Assembly: GCA_022316685.1 (NCBI GenBank)
Contig: JAKJHU010000256.1
Coordinates: forward strand, 124,001 to 188,000
Origin: Progne subis subis
Taxonomy: Eukaryota > Chordata > Aves > Passeriformes > Hirundinidae
Reading direction: 5' to 3'
DNA length: 64,000 nt
A model generated the notes under the pieces. The model saw nothing but the letters and a program-made list of their open reading frames with translations, did no database searches and was not told the DNA's origin. Positions within the stretch are counted from its first letter, which is position 1; the number at the start of each line of letters is the position of its first letter. Position numbers and translations under genes: made by a program. This document shows, in pieces, positions 47,297-61,300 of this stretch.

Positions 47297-48984
47297 TTGG
47301 TCTCCGCCTCTTTATTCCCATTTGCCATAATGGTCAAATCTCCTTTTTTGCAATATCTATGATATTACCTGTATTGTTTCTGTGTCGCACAGTTGTTTGA
47401 AGAGGATTGTCTCCCAAGATGCCTGATTTAAGTGGTGCTTTACACCTTGATTTCCTGTTTTTTTCCAGTTCAGAAATAACAAAATCTCTAAGTGAACGAA
47501 TTTTAAATTAACTTATCCAGGTCTTAAGAGAACACTGTAATCTGTTTTGCGATAAGGAGAAAAGTCAAGAAATTTTTCATGTCTCACAGTTAAACAGGTA
47601 ATTTGATATAACAACTAAGGGAACAACAGTAAAATTCATATCTATTATTGTTATTATATACACAGTTTTAAATTCTTAAGATCCAAAGAAAAGCAGGAAA
47701 ATGACTTCGTGGCAGTAGAAAAACTCAAAGTCATGATGTATCTCATATGATAATAGTTTTGTGCAGCTGCTTGAAAAATTTGCATGTAATATCAAGAAAA
47801 GAACATCTGCTACTCAGCATGCTGCAGGCCGCCAAAGCTTCTGTAGAGAAGAGGTGGGAGGAACAGATTGATAGGAGCTAGATCATGATAAGCAAAACAC
47901 GAAGTGGCATCCCACTGAATGGCATGACCTCTATTATTACTTTCTAAGTCATTTACTCCCAATTCTCAACTGGGGACTAGTGCTCATGATGATGGAGGTA
48001 AGCTGCCATAAGCAGGTTATCCTGACAATAAATTTGCTAACATGGGATAATGTTCATGGAATTAATGTTTTCCAGAACACATAAAATAAGGACTTTCAGA
48101 GTAACAAAATACTTTGTATGAGCTTGTGAGCACATCACCTTAGACCATCTTCCAACAGGTACGGAGCTCAGGTGGGGAAGCAAGGAAGTAAAAGACTGTC
48201 AGATACAAGTGTGGAAAATGATACCAGAGTAAAGGTATAAGGATCCATTTGTGACTAATGACACGTAATAGGAGACGTAGGAGTTAGATGTATAAAAAGC
48301 TATTGCTACAGGCATGTTTCTTAGTGTTATAAGGGCCTTGTTTATATTTCTGTTTGGCTCAGTAAAGTCTTTCACTTTTAATGGTTCACTACACTGAAAA
48401 GTAAGAAATTACAAGATGGAGTTCTCAAATAAAGTTGCTACAAGCACGATGCAAAGTAAACCCCATGCGTTTTCCTTTCTGAGTATATTGGTAATTCAGA
48501 AATTCAGTATTAAGAGCATGCAAAATATTATCTAAAATTTATGGGGTTTATTTCATGTATATATGCATAGGCATAGATTGTTAGCTAAACTTGCTTTTTA
48601 AGAGTGATAATAAACCATTTGGTTTTATTTCCATTATTTTCACATGCCTATGTTAGTTGTCTTTCTCTGTCCTTCTGTACCATCCATGTTAATGAAAATA
48701 CACAATTTAGGATCATTTTAGGAACCCATTTATAATGCAGCACTGCTCAAAAGTTGTTTTAAGATGGGCTATATTTGGGTTGAGAGGAGCACAATTATCT
48801 AATAATCTAATAATAATTTAAAAATCTGTGCTACCATCTGTGCAAAAGCCCTGATAGAGGCTCTACTTGAGTGCAGTACGGCTTGCTTATAATATGAATC
48901 AGTATCTTTAGTGGGCAGGTGTTTTTTCTAGTTTTTTACTATCAGAACAGTCTTTCTTCTCGTGATATGCACAGAAGTCCATTT
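47297..48984. other. AT-rich intergenic DNA right of the array
   Basis: Starts with TCTCCGCCTCTTTATTCCC, a short re-use of a sequence inside the array (near 41,247 and 47,130), then becomes unique AT-rich sequence. No gene seen. Confidence 0.6.
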
Positions 48985-48989
48985 CTAGG

Positions 48990-49650
48990 TGTCCTGGTTT
49001 GGAGACAAATTTGGGGGAAAACCCCTGTATAGGATCCCTCTGGGAAGCAAACCCAAGTGGCCCCTCCCTCCAACCAGTCCGAAAAAAAAAACCTTTGTGG
49101 AGAAAAGTGGAAAAAACTATTTTACTAAACAAATAAAGTGCATACAAGTATAAAGAATGAATAATATGAAACAATAAAACCTCTCGTTCTGAAGTGAGAT
49201 GGCAAATTGAGAAAGTCCCTGCCGTGGATGTAGCTCAGCTCTCTCTCAGTCTCTCTTCAGTCCCAGTCCCTCCGGCGCTGCTGGAAAATGCCGAGGTCCA
49301 GGCCCTGGTGGTCTGCAGGTGCAGCCCCCAGTGCTCTCCTGGGTTTTCAGTCCAGAGCAGGTTTAAACAGTTCCAAGAAAAAAGAAAGAAAAAAAACAGT
49401 CCAGGGAACTTCTCTGCCCTAGCTAGCTGAAACTAACTAAAAGCCAAAAGATCTCTGTCCTGCAGTCTCTCCAAGCCTCCGCCGAACACCGTCCGGAGAA
49501 GAATGTGGAGGAGTCAGGCAGTTTTCTCAAAACAAACTCCGCGCTTCTCCTTGCTCTTAGAACCAGTCTTAAAGGCACAGGACTCAATATACAGAGTCCA
49601 AACAGAACAGACGATTGGGGATACAAGCATCATAAAGTTACCCTAGGACA
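48990..49650. mobile_element. Solo LTR (661 bp) with CTAGG target duplication
   Basis: Starts TGTCCTGGTTTGGAGAC and ends ACCCTAGGACA. It is flanked by CTAGG at 48985-48989 and 49651-49655. Contains AAATAAAGTGCATAC and AACAATAAAACC. No gag, pol or env remnants. Terminal TGTCCT/AGGACA is a short inverted repeat. Confidence 0.9.
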
Positions 49651-52600
49651 CTAGGAAAGAAAGGTAACTATAATTTGCTGTTATAAAATGTCATTGTACT
49701 TGTTATGTGTAACAATTCTGATTAATGGATTCTGTATAAGAGAGGGAAGTGAATTTTTAGTATAATCTAGAGAATTTGTGTTACAATATTGTGAAGTGCC
49801 AAACATGGTTATTAGTCATAGAGGGATCTAAGACTTTTGCTTGTTTAATCACTGAACAGAAATATTTAAAAGAAGTGTAATTTTGTGAGTCACTACCACT
49901 GAGCTGTTTTTTTTCAGAAATTACTTTCTGATTTTGAGCAATGAGCAAAGCTGTTCAAAACCTGTTCTCTCTTCTGCCACACATCTGTGAGCCCCTGGAG
50001 TGCAAGTGTGTGTGCAGTTATGGTGCTAGCCCCATGTAAACATATATGCAGATCATTTCAGTGTTTCAGCTTAATCTAGAAATAGCAGCTGCATCTATAA
50101 AAATATAAATGCAATTCTAGTTGCACATAAATAAAATCTACACTCTGAAAACTGCAATTAATTTTGCCTTCAGAGCCGGAGGAATAAATGGTAAGTAACA
50201 TGAATAGAAAAGGGGGCATGAGACCCTCAGGAGGATGCCTTATGCAGCTCCACCACCTGCGCAATCACAGACAACTTTTGCTTAGCCAGCTGGAGTGACT
50301 TTTGTTCAGAAAGCTTCTGTCAAATCCTACTTCTTTTGGTATTCTCTTAGTCTGAATGGCTTTGTGATTGGGTTAGGAGGAAGGTAAGCAGAGGGGGAAG
50401 AGAAAAGAAGGGAAAAAAAAAATATGTTTTAAGATATTTTGGGGTTCCTCTATACATTGTACATAAAATAAAGATGTTAGAATTTTCTTCCCCTTCTGTC
50501 CTTCCAACTGTGGAAAAAAGTAGGGTATGATACTTGGCTATCTGTCTGGACTTAGGCAGCAAGGAAGATTCAGGAGACGTATACTCAGAAACAGAATGGA
50601 ATTGAAACACACAAATAAGTATTTACTGGTAATTATTCTGTGTCAGGTTCTTTAAACCTCAGACTGAGATCTGAAATATTCTCCATTGCTTCACCAAATA
50701 GCCATAAAATGTAAAAGCAAGGCTTTTTGGCTATCTTCTGGAACGTCTTGTTTTGTAGTGACTTCTAGATGTTCATTTAAAAAAACTTTAAAAGAGTTTA
50801 TATATGAGACACTTCTCAAAGTTGTGTCCAGTAAGAGACTTTCTGATAGGCATCTTCTCATTAATATTTGCCTCTTGTGAGTCATAATTCATTTTGTCAC
50901 AGACTACAGTGGCAATACTTTGCTTTTATTAGAATGATAGCTTTGTTGACTGTTCAATGTTTGGAGGCATTGCGTAACAAGGGTCACTTTGTGCCTCCTC
51001 TGTCACCATGACCTTCAGAATAGCACTTTACTTTCCACTTCAGTCTAACATCCTGCTTTCATTTACTTGGTGGTTCCATGGTTCAATAGCACTTGGAGAG
51101 ATGCTGACAGCAAATGGAAAAGTTTGAAGATACTCTTGTTTAAAATAAGAATGCCTATACATGTTGAATTACTTTTAATGATAGCTTTGATTTTGTTTTT
51201 CAAAATTCTTTTTTTTTTCTTTTCCTTCCCCCCCCCATACTTTCCCCCTGCCCTACTATCTATTTCATGTCTGTGCAAGGTGCTCACATCTCAGCCTATA
51301 CTCAGGACAATCAGTCTTTTTTTTTACTAGAAGTTAGTACATCTAGCTTTGGGAGGTAAAGCATAGTATCTTCCAAAGATGCTGTAAATACTGTGTACTC
51401 TGCTCACTGCAGCTGACATGAGAACACAGCCCGGGGAAGGGAATGCTCTGTGGTTCTTCGTGTCTTGGCAGTCCTGAGCTACTCTTCCATCCTGTAGAAG
51501 TAGGAGCTATTTTGTCTCTGTCCTGGAGCAGTCTCTGTGGTAGGATGGACAAATACATACTCCAGGACTCAAGGAAATAAATTTAACTTCCAGAGGGGTA
51601 ATTGACTCACAAAAATGTTCTTGCATTCACAGGGATAATGGGGACAGAGAAGTACTCCTACATGGACTGTACAGTCTAACAGGAATGTAGAATCTTGCTG
51701 GAACTGAGCCTGGTGCTGATTTTTTGCTTGAATGAGGTAATTGTACCACACAAGTAGCTCCTCAATATTTCTCTTAATACTTTAGACATATATTTCATAA
51801 CTCTTCATCCTGAAATATATGGATCACAAAATGTCATCTTTTATCTATTAAATTAAACTATAAGTATTTGTGATGTGATGTCCTTTGAGAGATATGACAC
51901 AACATGGAACATTTTTACACCTTTGGGAATATTTGGATACTTTCCCTCAGTTTCAGTTGATGACATTTTGTACTGTTTTGGTCAAAATTACTGTGTGTTT
52001 AACCTTTGTATTACCCACAGTAAAGCATTCTAGTAATGAAGAAATCAGATTCTATTAGTGCTTGCTGTCCTGTTTGATGGTGACTCTTGTTTTCTTGGCA
52101 GTCTTGGAATGTACTCCCTAAGCCATCTCTTCTCACATTTCTTAATTTCTTAGTTTCTTCAGCCCCCTTCAGTCAGGGATAAAAGCAAGGGCACTCAAGT
52201 TAATTTGTTTTATTAAAAGTTTTTAATGACCCTCATGTATAAAATCAAGTGAGTTTTGTGCGATCTGGCTTTATTTGATCTGTCATTAGCATTGGACATA
52301 CTGCATCAGGCACAGAAGATTTTCTTGCAGTGCTTAATACTTTGACTGCCATCAGTATTTGATGTCCAGGGGAGTGCACTCCAGTTGTGTCATGAATTTC
52401 TGAAACACGCATTTCAGGTGATTGACTCAGGTGGGAGGGGGCAGTTGGGTGTTACATTTATTGTCTCATTGTTTGCTGTTGTCATTTTAATACTTCATTT
52501 TACCAGCTTGTTCGTGCATTTGTTCATTCCTATGGCTTATGTTATCACTTATACACAGATGACTTATAGATCCACAATTCTTGTTGATGTTCCCAGACTT

Positions 52601-52862
52601 TTCCTTTGTGTTTCTCTGCCTGCATCATCTCCATAACTGGATACACAGTAATCTTTTATTACAAACAAAGAAGTCAAAAAGGATTCTTTTTAATCCTGTT
52701 GTGTACGTTTTCTGCTCATAAGTATTTCATGTCTCAAATGTTGCTTCTCTTTCCCTATGCTACTATACTGTGGGAGAGTTCTGAAATGCTCATTATTATT
52801 TATTGTATAATTAACAGATTAATTGCAGATCAAAACTATATTTTTCCCATTAATTATATGGG

Positions 52863-52909
52863 TTTGTTTTTTGTTTGTTTGTTTGTTTGTTTATTTTGTT
52901 TTGTTTTTT
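52863..52909. repeat. GTTT tetranucleotide repeat
   Basis: TTTTTTGTTTGTTTGTTTG tract followed by TTTTGTTTTG. Confidence 0.9.
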
Positions 52910-55860
52910 TAATATAACTCTTCAGGTATTTTAATTTTGTTTTTACTGCTTCTATTACAGATTTAAAAAAAAAAAAAAAAAATCCCTGAAACAAACCATT
53001 CCTGGTCTCTGCAAGTCAGGCAGAGAACAAGTTATATTATAAGACTATCACTTTTCAGTCCAGTGACCTAAATTTTAGATTACAAAATACAAAAGCTACT
53101 CTCTGCTTTTTACCATGCACAATCACATTTATATGATTTGACTTCTTTTTGTAGACTTGCCCAGAATATCAATTCTGTTTAGAAATTGTGTCTACTCTTT
53201 TTCTTTCCTAAACTGTAGGAGCTATAAATATAGTAAGAACCATTTTTGTACAGCTTTTTCCTCTCTGGTATCTTCTATATTAGACCTTCTTGACTTCTAA
53301 CAGCATCATTTGTCAACTTGCAATGTACTTTCAGTTTTGATTTAAACTTTATCTTCAGTTAATTTTTCAGAATATCTACCCTTTTGTTATGTGCTATTTA
53401 TCATTTAATTTTTGTCTTGGCACATGTTCTTTTTATTCAATATACACTTCATGTTAAAAATATTTAAATTACTTAATAAGGCATAGTCAGAGATTGATAA
53501 CAGAGCTGTCATTATTGCTTTACCTTTTTGGCAGTTATATGAATTTCATTTTAATTTTTTGCCAATGACATTTTTATGCCCTTATAAAATACTGTGTTTA
53601 ATTTATTTGCAGAAAGTTTTCAGTATGACAGCTGTAAATACACACAATTATCACACCATTAATGGTTTCTTATCTGTATGGAACTATCCCTTCTGATGTT
53701 TCTATAACTGGTATGTTGACATTCATTAAAAGTGGCTAATCTTGTTCTAAAATTATGGTGAAGGAAGCATCAGCATGCTGCTTGTATGGAGCTAGAGAAC
53801 CAACCTCAAGAGGAAAGGTGGAAATCCATCAGGGAAAGCAAGGACATGGTTAAAAATCTGGGCATAATTTGAGGGAATTCCTGTGCACTCACAGGTCAGA
53901 TGTAGGCTTACAGTTCAGACTGAAAATCAGAAAGTCTTTGGAAGAGATAACATCCAATGTGGGGAGGAAGTGAGACAAGATGCTACGGGGGAAAGTGTTT
54001 ATTGCTACATGGGGCAAGCAGCAATTTAATTCCCTCCACCATTGTCAGCAATACTTGTGGGACTGGACTTTTGAAGATTGACAGTTGTTGCATTGGTGCA
54101 CAAAGTTAACTTGTACCTAAGATTTTTTCACAGCTTGAAAAGTAAATAATTCAGCTGGTGAGTAAATGGACTGGAGGTATATAAGGGAACCTTGTTTGCA
54201 CACTGTCAGCAAAACCCCATAGATGTCTCGCGGTAAAGATCTGTAAATTTGTTAGAACTCATTGTCTTGATTTATGGTCTCTATGATTCACTGGGTGTGG
54301 TACAGCTGAATTGCTAGGGGTGAGAGGTGGCAAAGGGACTGGCTGGGAAAGGATGTTCAAGCTGCATATAATGACAGACCAAACCATTCTTGTAGAAGCT
54401 GAGAAGCTGTGGATGTTTTATTCCAATTTCTTGTGTAGATATTGTGTGTGGTTCCCCCTCTGATTCGCACCTAGGTAAGAACCAGGTTGGCTTTTGCACA
54501 GGAGCTATTTAATTCCCGTGAACCAAGCACTTGAGGTTGTGTCTAGTGAGACTTACCCCGTGGCAGGAAATGTATTGATAAGTGCAAGGTTTGTGCAGGC
54601 ACCAGAAAATTCAGGGATCTTCAGGGATTGGCATATTGCTTGTAACTGCCTGGAGCAGCACACTAGGGACGTGTGATGCAGTGCTCCGCTATTGTTTTTA
54701 TAGGTGGACTTGAAGACATGAGGAATGTGCAACTGCTTTCTTCTTGGGCTTCCAAAAGAGTAAAAATGCTACTGTGTGTTAATTTCTAACAGCCCACAAC
54801 AAATACTGCTGGGAAATAGATAATAACTCATGAAAACATTAAATGCTAACAGCACAACAAGTGCTTTTAGCTGTCCTTGGAGATTATGAAAGACAAGATT
54901 GCCTCATCACTGTGGCTTGTGGCCAAGGAGCCCATGTGTGAAGGTCTGGAGTAATGGGCAGGCAGAACTGGAAGACAGTTCAATAGGTGGTTTTATTGGG
55001 CAGAGGTATCAACAGAGAGGAGGAGGAGGAACCTTGGGCCCAGAATCCTGAGCCCTCTGTAACCACTCATGGTTTTCTGGAGACACTAACAGGCTTCAGC
55101 TCGTGACTGAGGTGTGTGCTGGAGCCTGGCTTGTGGGATACCTATGCATAATATCCATGAGTGGTTTCCACCAGTTGGCCTTTTTTCCAAAGCTGTAGTT
55201 CATAATCAACCATTTGCACCCAAAATTAAGTTTTTGGTCACATAATGGGTACCTACTCTTCTATCAGAAAATCCTGGGAGTAGCCATACGTGCACTTTTT
55301 GTAAATAAAAGGGGTTTTTACTATTGATTTTGCAGAAATCCTTTCCATTATTTTGTGTTGTATTTGTATTCATATTTGTATTCATTTTCTCTTCCCTTTT
55401 GAAAATAATTTTAAGCTTTGTGTCCTATAAACTTATAAACATTAATATGCAAAAATATTAGCAAGAGGAAAACATGCATTCAAAGCAGATGTTTAAAGAA
55501 GTTAACCATCCACACCTTTCTAATGCATTGGATTTTTTTCTGATCAAATCCATGGTGGTCTCAAGGCTTATCTTTTTTTCCTGTCATCTTACTTCCCATC
55601 CAAGCAATATTCTTCCTAAATTTCTTCTTAAGCTGATAATACCACTACAGTCAGAGTAACTGGTTTTTATGTGCTCTCATTTTATTTTCCCCTTTCCTAA
55701 ATGCAGATTGATTATTCTGTATTCATAAATACCAACTCACTTTGATAGATTCATTACATCCTTTTCTCCTGTGATATGTTTCTTTATTTCATATCTGTGC
55801 TGGCAATTTGGATTTCCCAACCCAAGGCATTTTAGTGCTCAGGATTTTTCTTCTTCTTCT

Positions 55861-55862
<2 letters not shown>

Positions 55863-55912
<50 letters not shown>
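55863..55912. repeat. Poly(T) run of 50 bases
   Basis: Uninterrupted T run preceded by five TTC units. Such a run is a likely place for assembly length error. Confidence 0.9.
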
Positions 55913-56912
55913 CATTCTTTTAGATGTTACAAATTCCATTTACAATTTTCAATCCTAATATGATGAATAATATTCTTATTTCCTTTTTTTTTTTCTTCTT
56001 CAGTTGCTCTGTTGTTAAGTACTAATGTTATTAACAAACACAGAAGCAGTATTTTTATTTGGGGACTGTAACTAAATTGCCTTTGGCTGAATGTCAGTGG
56101 AAATCAAGTTTCTTTCTTCATTTTTCATCTTTCCCTTTTATGGCTTAAGAAACTTTTGCTGTTTATTAAATCTTCCTCCAGAATTGCAGCTCAGCTTCAA
56201 TTCTAATGAATCTCTGTTGATCTGTACACTTAGAGATTTCCAAAATGTATGCTTGTTTTCAATCTGTTTTGTAAATAGTTTTGTATCTTTCTGCAGTTGA
56301 TGCTTTTCCCTTCATATTTTGTCCTGTTGCCCAACCTGGACATTCCTAATAAGTTTTTAATCTTTGCCTTGAGAAATCTTTGCCATCTGCTGTAGTGGAA
56401 GACTTGAACTCTTGATTTTCACTCTCTTTTCTTGCTAGTTACCCAAGCTTGTCCTTTTCAAAAGACAAAAAAAAATCTGTTAGCCCAGTATTATTACACC
56501 AACTCATCCTGCAGTAAACTTGCTCCATTATTAGATTTTTATGATATAACTCTGTCAGATAAAATTTATAATTGTTTTACAATATAGAACAGTAAATATG
56601 CTAAAGTCAAAACAAAGACTTCTTCATCTGTGACTTCGTTGTCCCTGCCAGCTGTCCTGTTAAATGTTTCCATATTAATGTAGATGTTTTAAGAAGAGCT
56701 TTGATTCTGCAGTCTTTATTGGCAAAGGTGAGGTCACATGTAAGTGCATATTTCCAGCATTTCTCCATCTTGGATTGTTACAGAGTTAGCTTCTCTATTA
56801 AAATATAAATCTTTAGATCTGAACCCTTGGATATCTGACTGTAAAACATAAGAATTTCTAGGGTTGATTTCTTAAACAAGCAAACAAACAAGTCAGAACA
56901 TCCCTGCCTCCT

Positions 56913-56967
56913 AAAAAAGAAAAAAAAAAAAAAGAAAAAAAAAAAAAAAAAAAAAAAAAGAAAAAAA
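56913..56967. repeat. Poly(A) tract with G interruptions
   Basis: About 55 bases of A with five isolated G. Confidence 0.9.
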
Positions 56968-58214
56968 GCTTCATCTGAAGAATGTATGGTAGCAAAAAAT
57001 ACATTTGAGATTATTTTGTTAAACTGAAAATATGGGAATGAACTAATGCATATAAAAGGAGTACATAGATAAAGTTCATGGCTGTCAATGTCCTACCTTG
57101 TTTCAACCGTACAAGGGTTGAAATGCAAATCAAAATTTGAGTTTTGTAATCAATGATGTCTTGAAGAAACAAATAACAGAATCCTGTTGATTTACGAAGT
57201 ACAATTTGACATGGAATGTATTATAAGGCATAAAGGGGCAATCAAAGTTGCACATTAGGGTACACACTATTAGGAAGTGACATGACCTGCTGGTCTATAT
57301 TTTAGACAGGAATTACCTGTTGTAGAATTGCACTCTAACACCTCCCACATTGAAAACACTGTTGTTTTTTGTTGGTGTTTTTTTTTTTTTCCCTTTTCTC
57401 AGTGTGATGTTTTTAGAATGTTATTTTTCTACAAGGGAAAATTAAAAACCCCAAAAAACAAAGACCAATAAATTCCCAAATGATCCTTGCTTTTTTGACA
57501 AAAAATATTATCAGTGAAAGAGGATGATAATTTGTCACTCAGAAATTTTGGAGAGTTCAGTAAAAAAAAGAAATAAATTTATTACTTTAATGGTATTATT
57601 TCCCAACTGCAACACTTTTCATGGGGTTTATCGAACATGTTCATTCATTCCATCTTTCTCAGTTATGACATTTTGCAGAAAAATTAAAATGTTTCAGGAA
57701 CATTTACAACTATTAGAAGCATGGAGTGCAGGCTGTGGGAAGTATGATAGCACCAGTCATTTGATCATCAGTGAATGTTTACATTGGTATAACAAAATCA
57801 TAGTAGCTTTTACCTGCTTATCTCTGTAGTGTGGGCCACTAAGATTTAAGAAATCAGTTTTTATTTCAAAACAGGAGATGAAGACCATGTTTTCCGCCCA
57901 TATGTTCTACACTGGTGTAAAGCAAGAGCTGCAAGTATTTGAATAAACCACCATTTTAGATCCATAAGCAGATATGATGGACAAACGTGATGGGAAAAGC
58001 TCATGACAAGAATTTGAACCAAACTGCTGGGTGTTAGTTCAGTAACAGGGAGGCTGTCCTGGGTCACTGCTGTGCTGAAACAGTATCATTCATGTAAGCT
58101 TTGTTTTTCCCTTGTAACCTCAGAGGTCTCAGCTGCAGCAGGCAATGTGTACTTCCTTGGTTTGAAGCTGTTTTTTTGCTGCAATTCATCTGCTGCTTGC
58201 TTGATGTGGGTTTT

Positions 58215-58317
58215 TTTGTTGTTTGTTTGTTTTTTGGGGTTTGTTTGTTTGTTTGTTTGTTTGTTTGTTTGTTTGGGGGTTTTTTGTTTGGTTGGTTTTT
58301 GGGGGTTTTTTTTTGGA
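58215..58317. repeat. GTTT tetranucleotide repeat
   Basis: TTTGTTTGTTTGTTTGTTTG core flanked by GGGG/TTTT runs. The overlapping open frames (CLFVCLFVCLF) are artefacts. Confidence 0.92.
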
Positions 58318-61300
58318 ATTTAGGGAGAGCAACAAAGTCTATATCCTAAACAACGGGACGCAAGAGTACATCCCAGGTCCTAAGTCTTTATGCTCATGTT
58401 GCAGGTGTCTCCAGTAGGTGTAAGGATGAATTCTCAGTGTACATCATTGGCATCATTAGGCAGGAGTGAGGAGCCTGTCCATGTTTTCTGTAAAAGATAA
58501 CGGGAACCTGGATGCACTGAAGTGCTACAGAGGACTTCTCACGTGGAGAAGTGCTGGCTGTGGATGGTGGATGTGAACATCATTGGCTGCAGGAAGGATA
58601 GTGGATTCCCAGCCTTGGGGTTACTGATTGTAGCAAAGTGTCTTTTTGTGGCAGCTGGACAGATGTGCTCCCAGGCTGGTTGTACAGAAAGGCCAAAGTT
58701 AACACCATTCTGTGTTATCTCAGCAATACTTCATTGTCGAGAAAAATAATTAACAGAAGTGCATCTAAAAGCTAATACGTTGAAAGAAACAGTAATAATG
58801 ACACTAATTCTCTTTCAGGTGTCAGTTTATAACAGAAATTCATTAACAATAAAAACATGCAGATAAGATGCGAAACCAAAAATAATTTATTAAGAAATCA
58901 CAGATCTTTAAACCCAGCAGTTTTCTGGGTAAGTTTGGCCTGTTTTCATGATGGGTGAGGAACACCCGAGTGGACGCTCTGGTAGTCACTACACTGCCTG
59001 TTTCTTACTGTTTTCTGCTTCCTTGAAGTCCCTGATCCCTCTCAACCCATACACCCACAAAGACATTCTTCACGCTGCTTAATGGATCTCTAGGGCATCT
59101 TTATGGAGTTACAGCTGTCTGGTACGCAAACAACACACGATCCAGTCTGTTTCCAAGACATTGTGGGAGTGAGGCAGAAGTTGTAAACCTTGTACGGTTT
59201 ACCGAAAGTGCACATTTTATCCGTCTCTTGGGTCTAGCTAGCTTTAGGTTTTCAACTGTATTATTTTTTGCTGCTGTTTTATCTCATTCCTGAAAACCTC
59301 TTTGTCTAGTCTTGCTTCCCTCTGCGAGCACTAGATCTCATCCACTGTCATGGACTTCTCCTGTACCACATAAATTTGGGAAAGGATACATTAAAAATTA
59401 ATGTGCAAACTCACATGAGGGAGAAGAGAAAGAAAGGAAATGTTGCAGAGTTCCCCTCTGGAACACAGAAACATATGAGAAAAAAATTTTTTTCAACTGC
59501 AGGAACATGTCATTGCTGCCTGTGGTGAGCAGGATGTTGAGGGATGGCAGTATGAACTTACAAAGCCCATTTAAGACAGGGTAAACTCAAGCACATCTGA
59601 AGGGATGAGACTAAGAGCAGTGAAAAGTAGCAGAAAGATATTTAATATCCAAGAAGCTCAGCCGAGGACAGTAGTTTTTGAGCAATGACTCTTTTGTTTA
59701 GATACCATATCAAAGAAAAAACTTGTAAGATGAAATAAAGAGCCTGAGACATGTCGTCCTTTTCTATCTACTGCCATCTCTCTCCCTCTCTTTTTAATAG
59801 TAACACAATCTATTTTAATGTGAAATATCTAAGTATTTTTATTAACAAACTCAAAACAGTATTTGGAGTTTTCTGGAAAGAAGTCCCCTTTTTACTGCTC
59901 AAACGATTATGGAATATGTCCAGTGTTCACAAGTGTTTCCACAAAATTGACTGATACTAAAGCAAGTGTACTATTCCTGGGGGAGAAAAAAAAAATCTAT
60001 ATGTTATCAATGCCTTGAATACTTAGTGGCCTATGGGGACCAAGCATGTCATGAAAGATAGTTAAATTTTATATAGATAATATATGCAATTAAAAAAAAA
60101 ATCATACCACTGTACAATGAGGTATGGCATATATTCCACTTTGGAGAAGAATTCATATATTGTGTGTACAGCACAGAGCTCTACTCATGAATTATTTGTT
60201 TCTAGTGCAGCACACGTGCAGCACTCGATAGATTAAAGGACACAAGCCAAGTTACAGTTGACATGTTAAAGCAGTCCTGTGCATAGAGATATTACTTACG
60301 AAAAAAATATTATACAAACCTAAGTTTTCAATAAGGCCTGATTTCTTTCTCTTCTGAGACAGAATAATAGTAAATAAGGTAAAACTCTTGACAGAAGCAC
60401 TCAGGGTTTTATTTACAGAGCAATATCTTCCCTGTGGTTTTATCTAGTTAGTTGCTCACACTGGTATTAAATCTTTCTATTCAGAGCTGGTGTTCCACTC
60501 ATCTTAAAAAGCTGGTGCAAGATTTGACCTCCTTTGCAGCTCACATCCACAGTTTAGTGGGGGATCATCCTGTGCTCTCACTCTGAGACTTAGCTGAGTG
60601 GCTGTAGATTGACACTGAGTTTTTCTGGTAGTTGCAAAGGTGTTCCATGATCCTATTGTGTCAGCATGAGCTCCAAAAATGAGGGTACTTATACGTCACT
60701 GCATTTAAGCCTATGTTGGTCCAAAATGTCACCATTAGTGCACTTTTATCGGCAGAGTCAGAAGCATAGTCTAAGTGACTTTGCCGTGGAGAAATAAATT
60801 AGAATTTACACTCCAAAATAAAGCCTTAATCAGGGAAGTACTGGCTATTTTGTCTCTCTTCCTTTTGGAGGAGGAGCTAGGAATATGAAAACATATTTTA
60901 AAGCTGAGGTAGATCAGCTAGTTAAGAGGAACCTGTTAAAAATACAGGATCAGATGTTGGGAAGACTCCAAGCAGAACTGCTGTTTTATAACATGTTTTG
61001 CCCAAACTTTGAATGCTACGGAATCCTGAGTTTAAACACAAAGATAGGAGCTTTATTTGCATGCATGCTTCATTTATTCACAGACTGTCAGGAAGTTTTA
61101 TGTACGCAAAGTACGGAAATATCTATTCCATCATTTATAGATGAAGTTTTCAAATTTACATACTTAATTGCAGAGACTACACAAGTGAATGTCAATGCAC
61201 AAAATCAAGATTTCTTAGTGCAAAAGGAAAAGAGCACAGAGAGCAACTGTGTATATATGTATAGAATTGATATTTATTTTGATTTATTACGATCATTCAT

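Noticed and set aside
58072..58417. Overlapping plus frames rich in FVCLFVCLF
   Set aside because: Translation of a GTTT tetranucleotide repeat in three frames.
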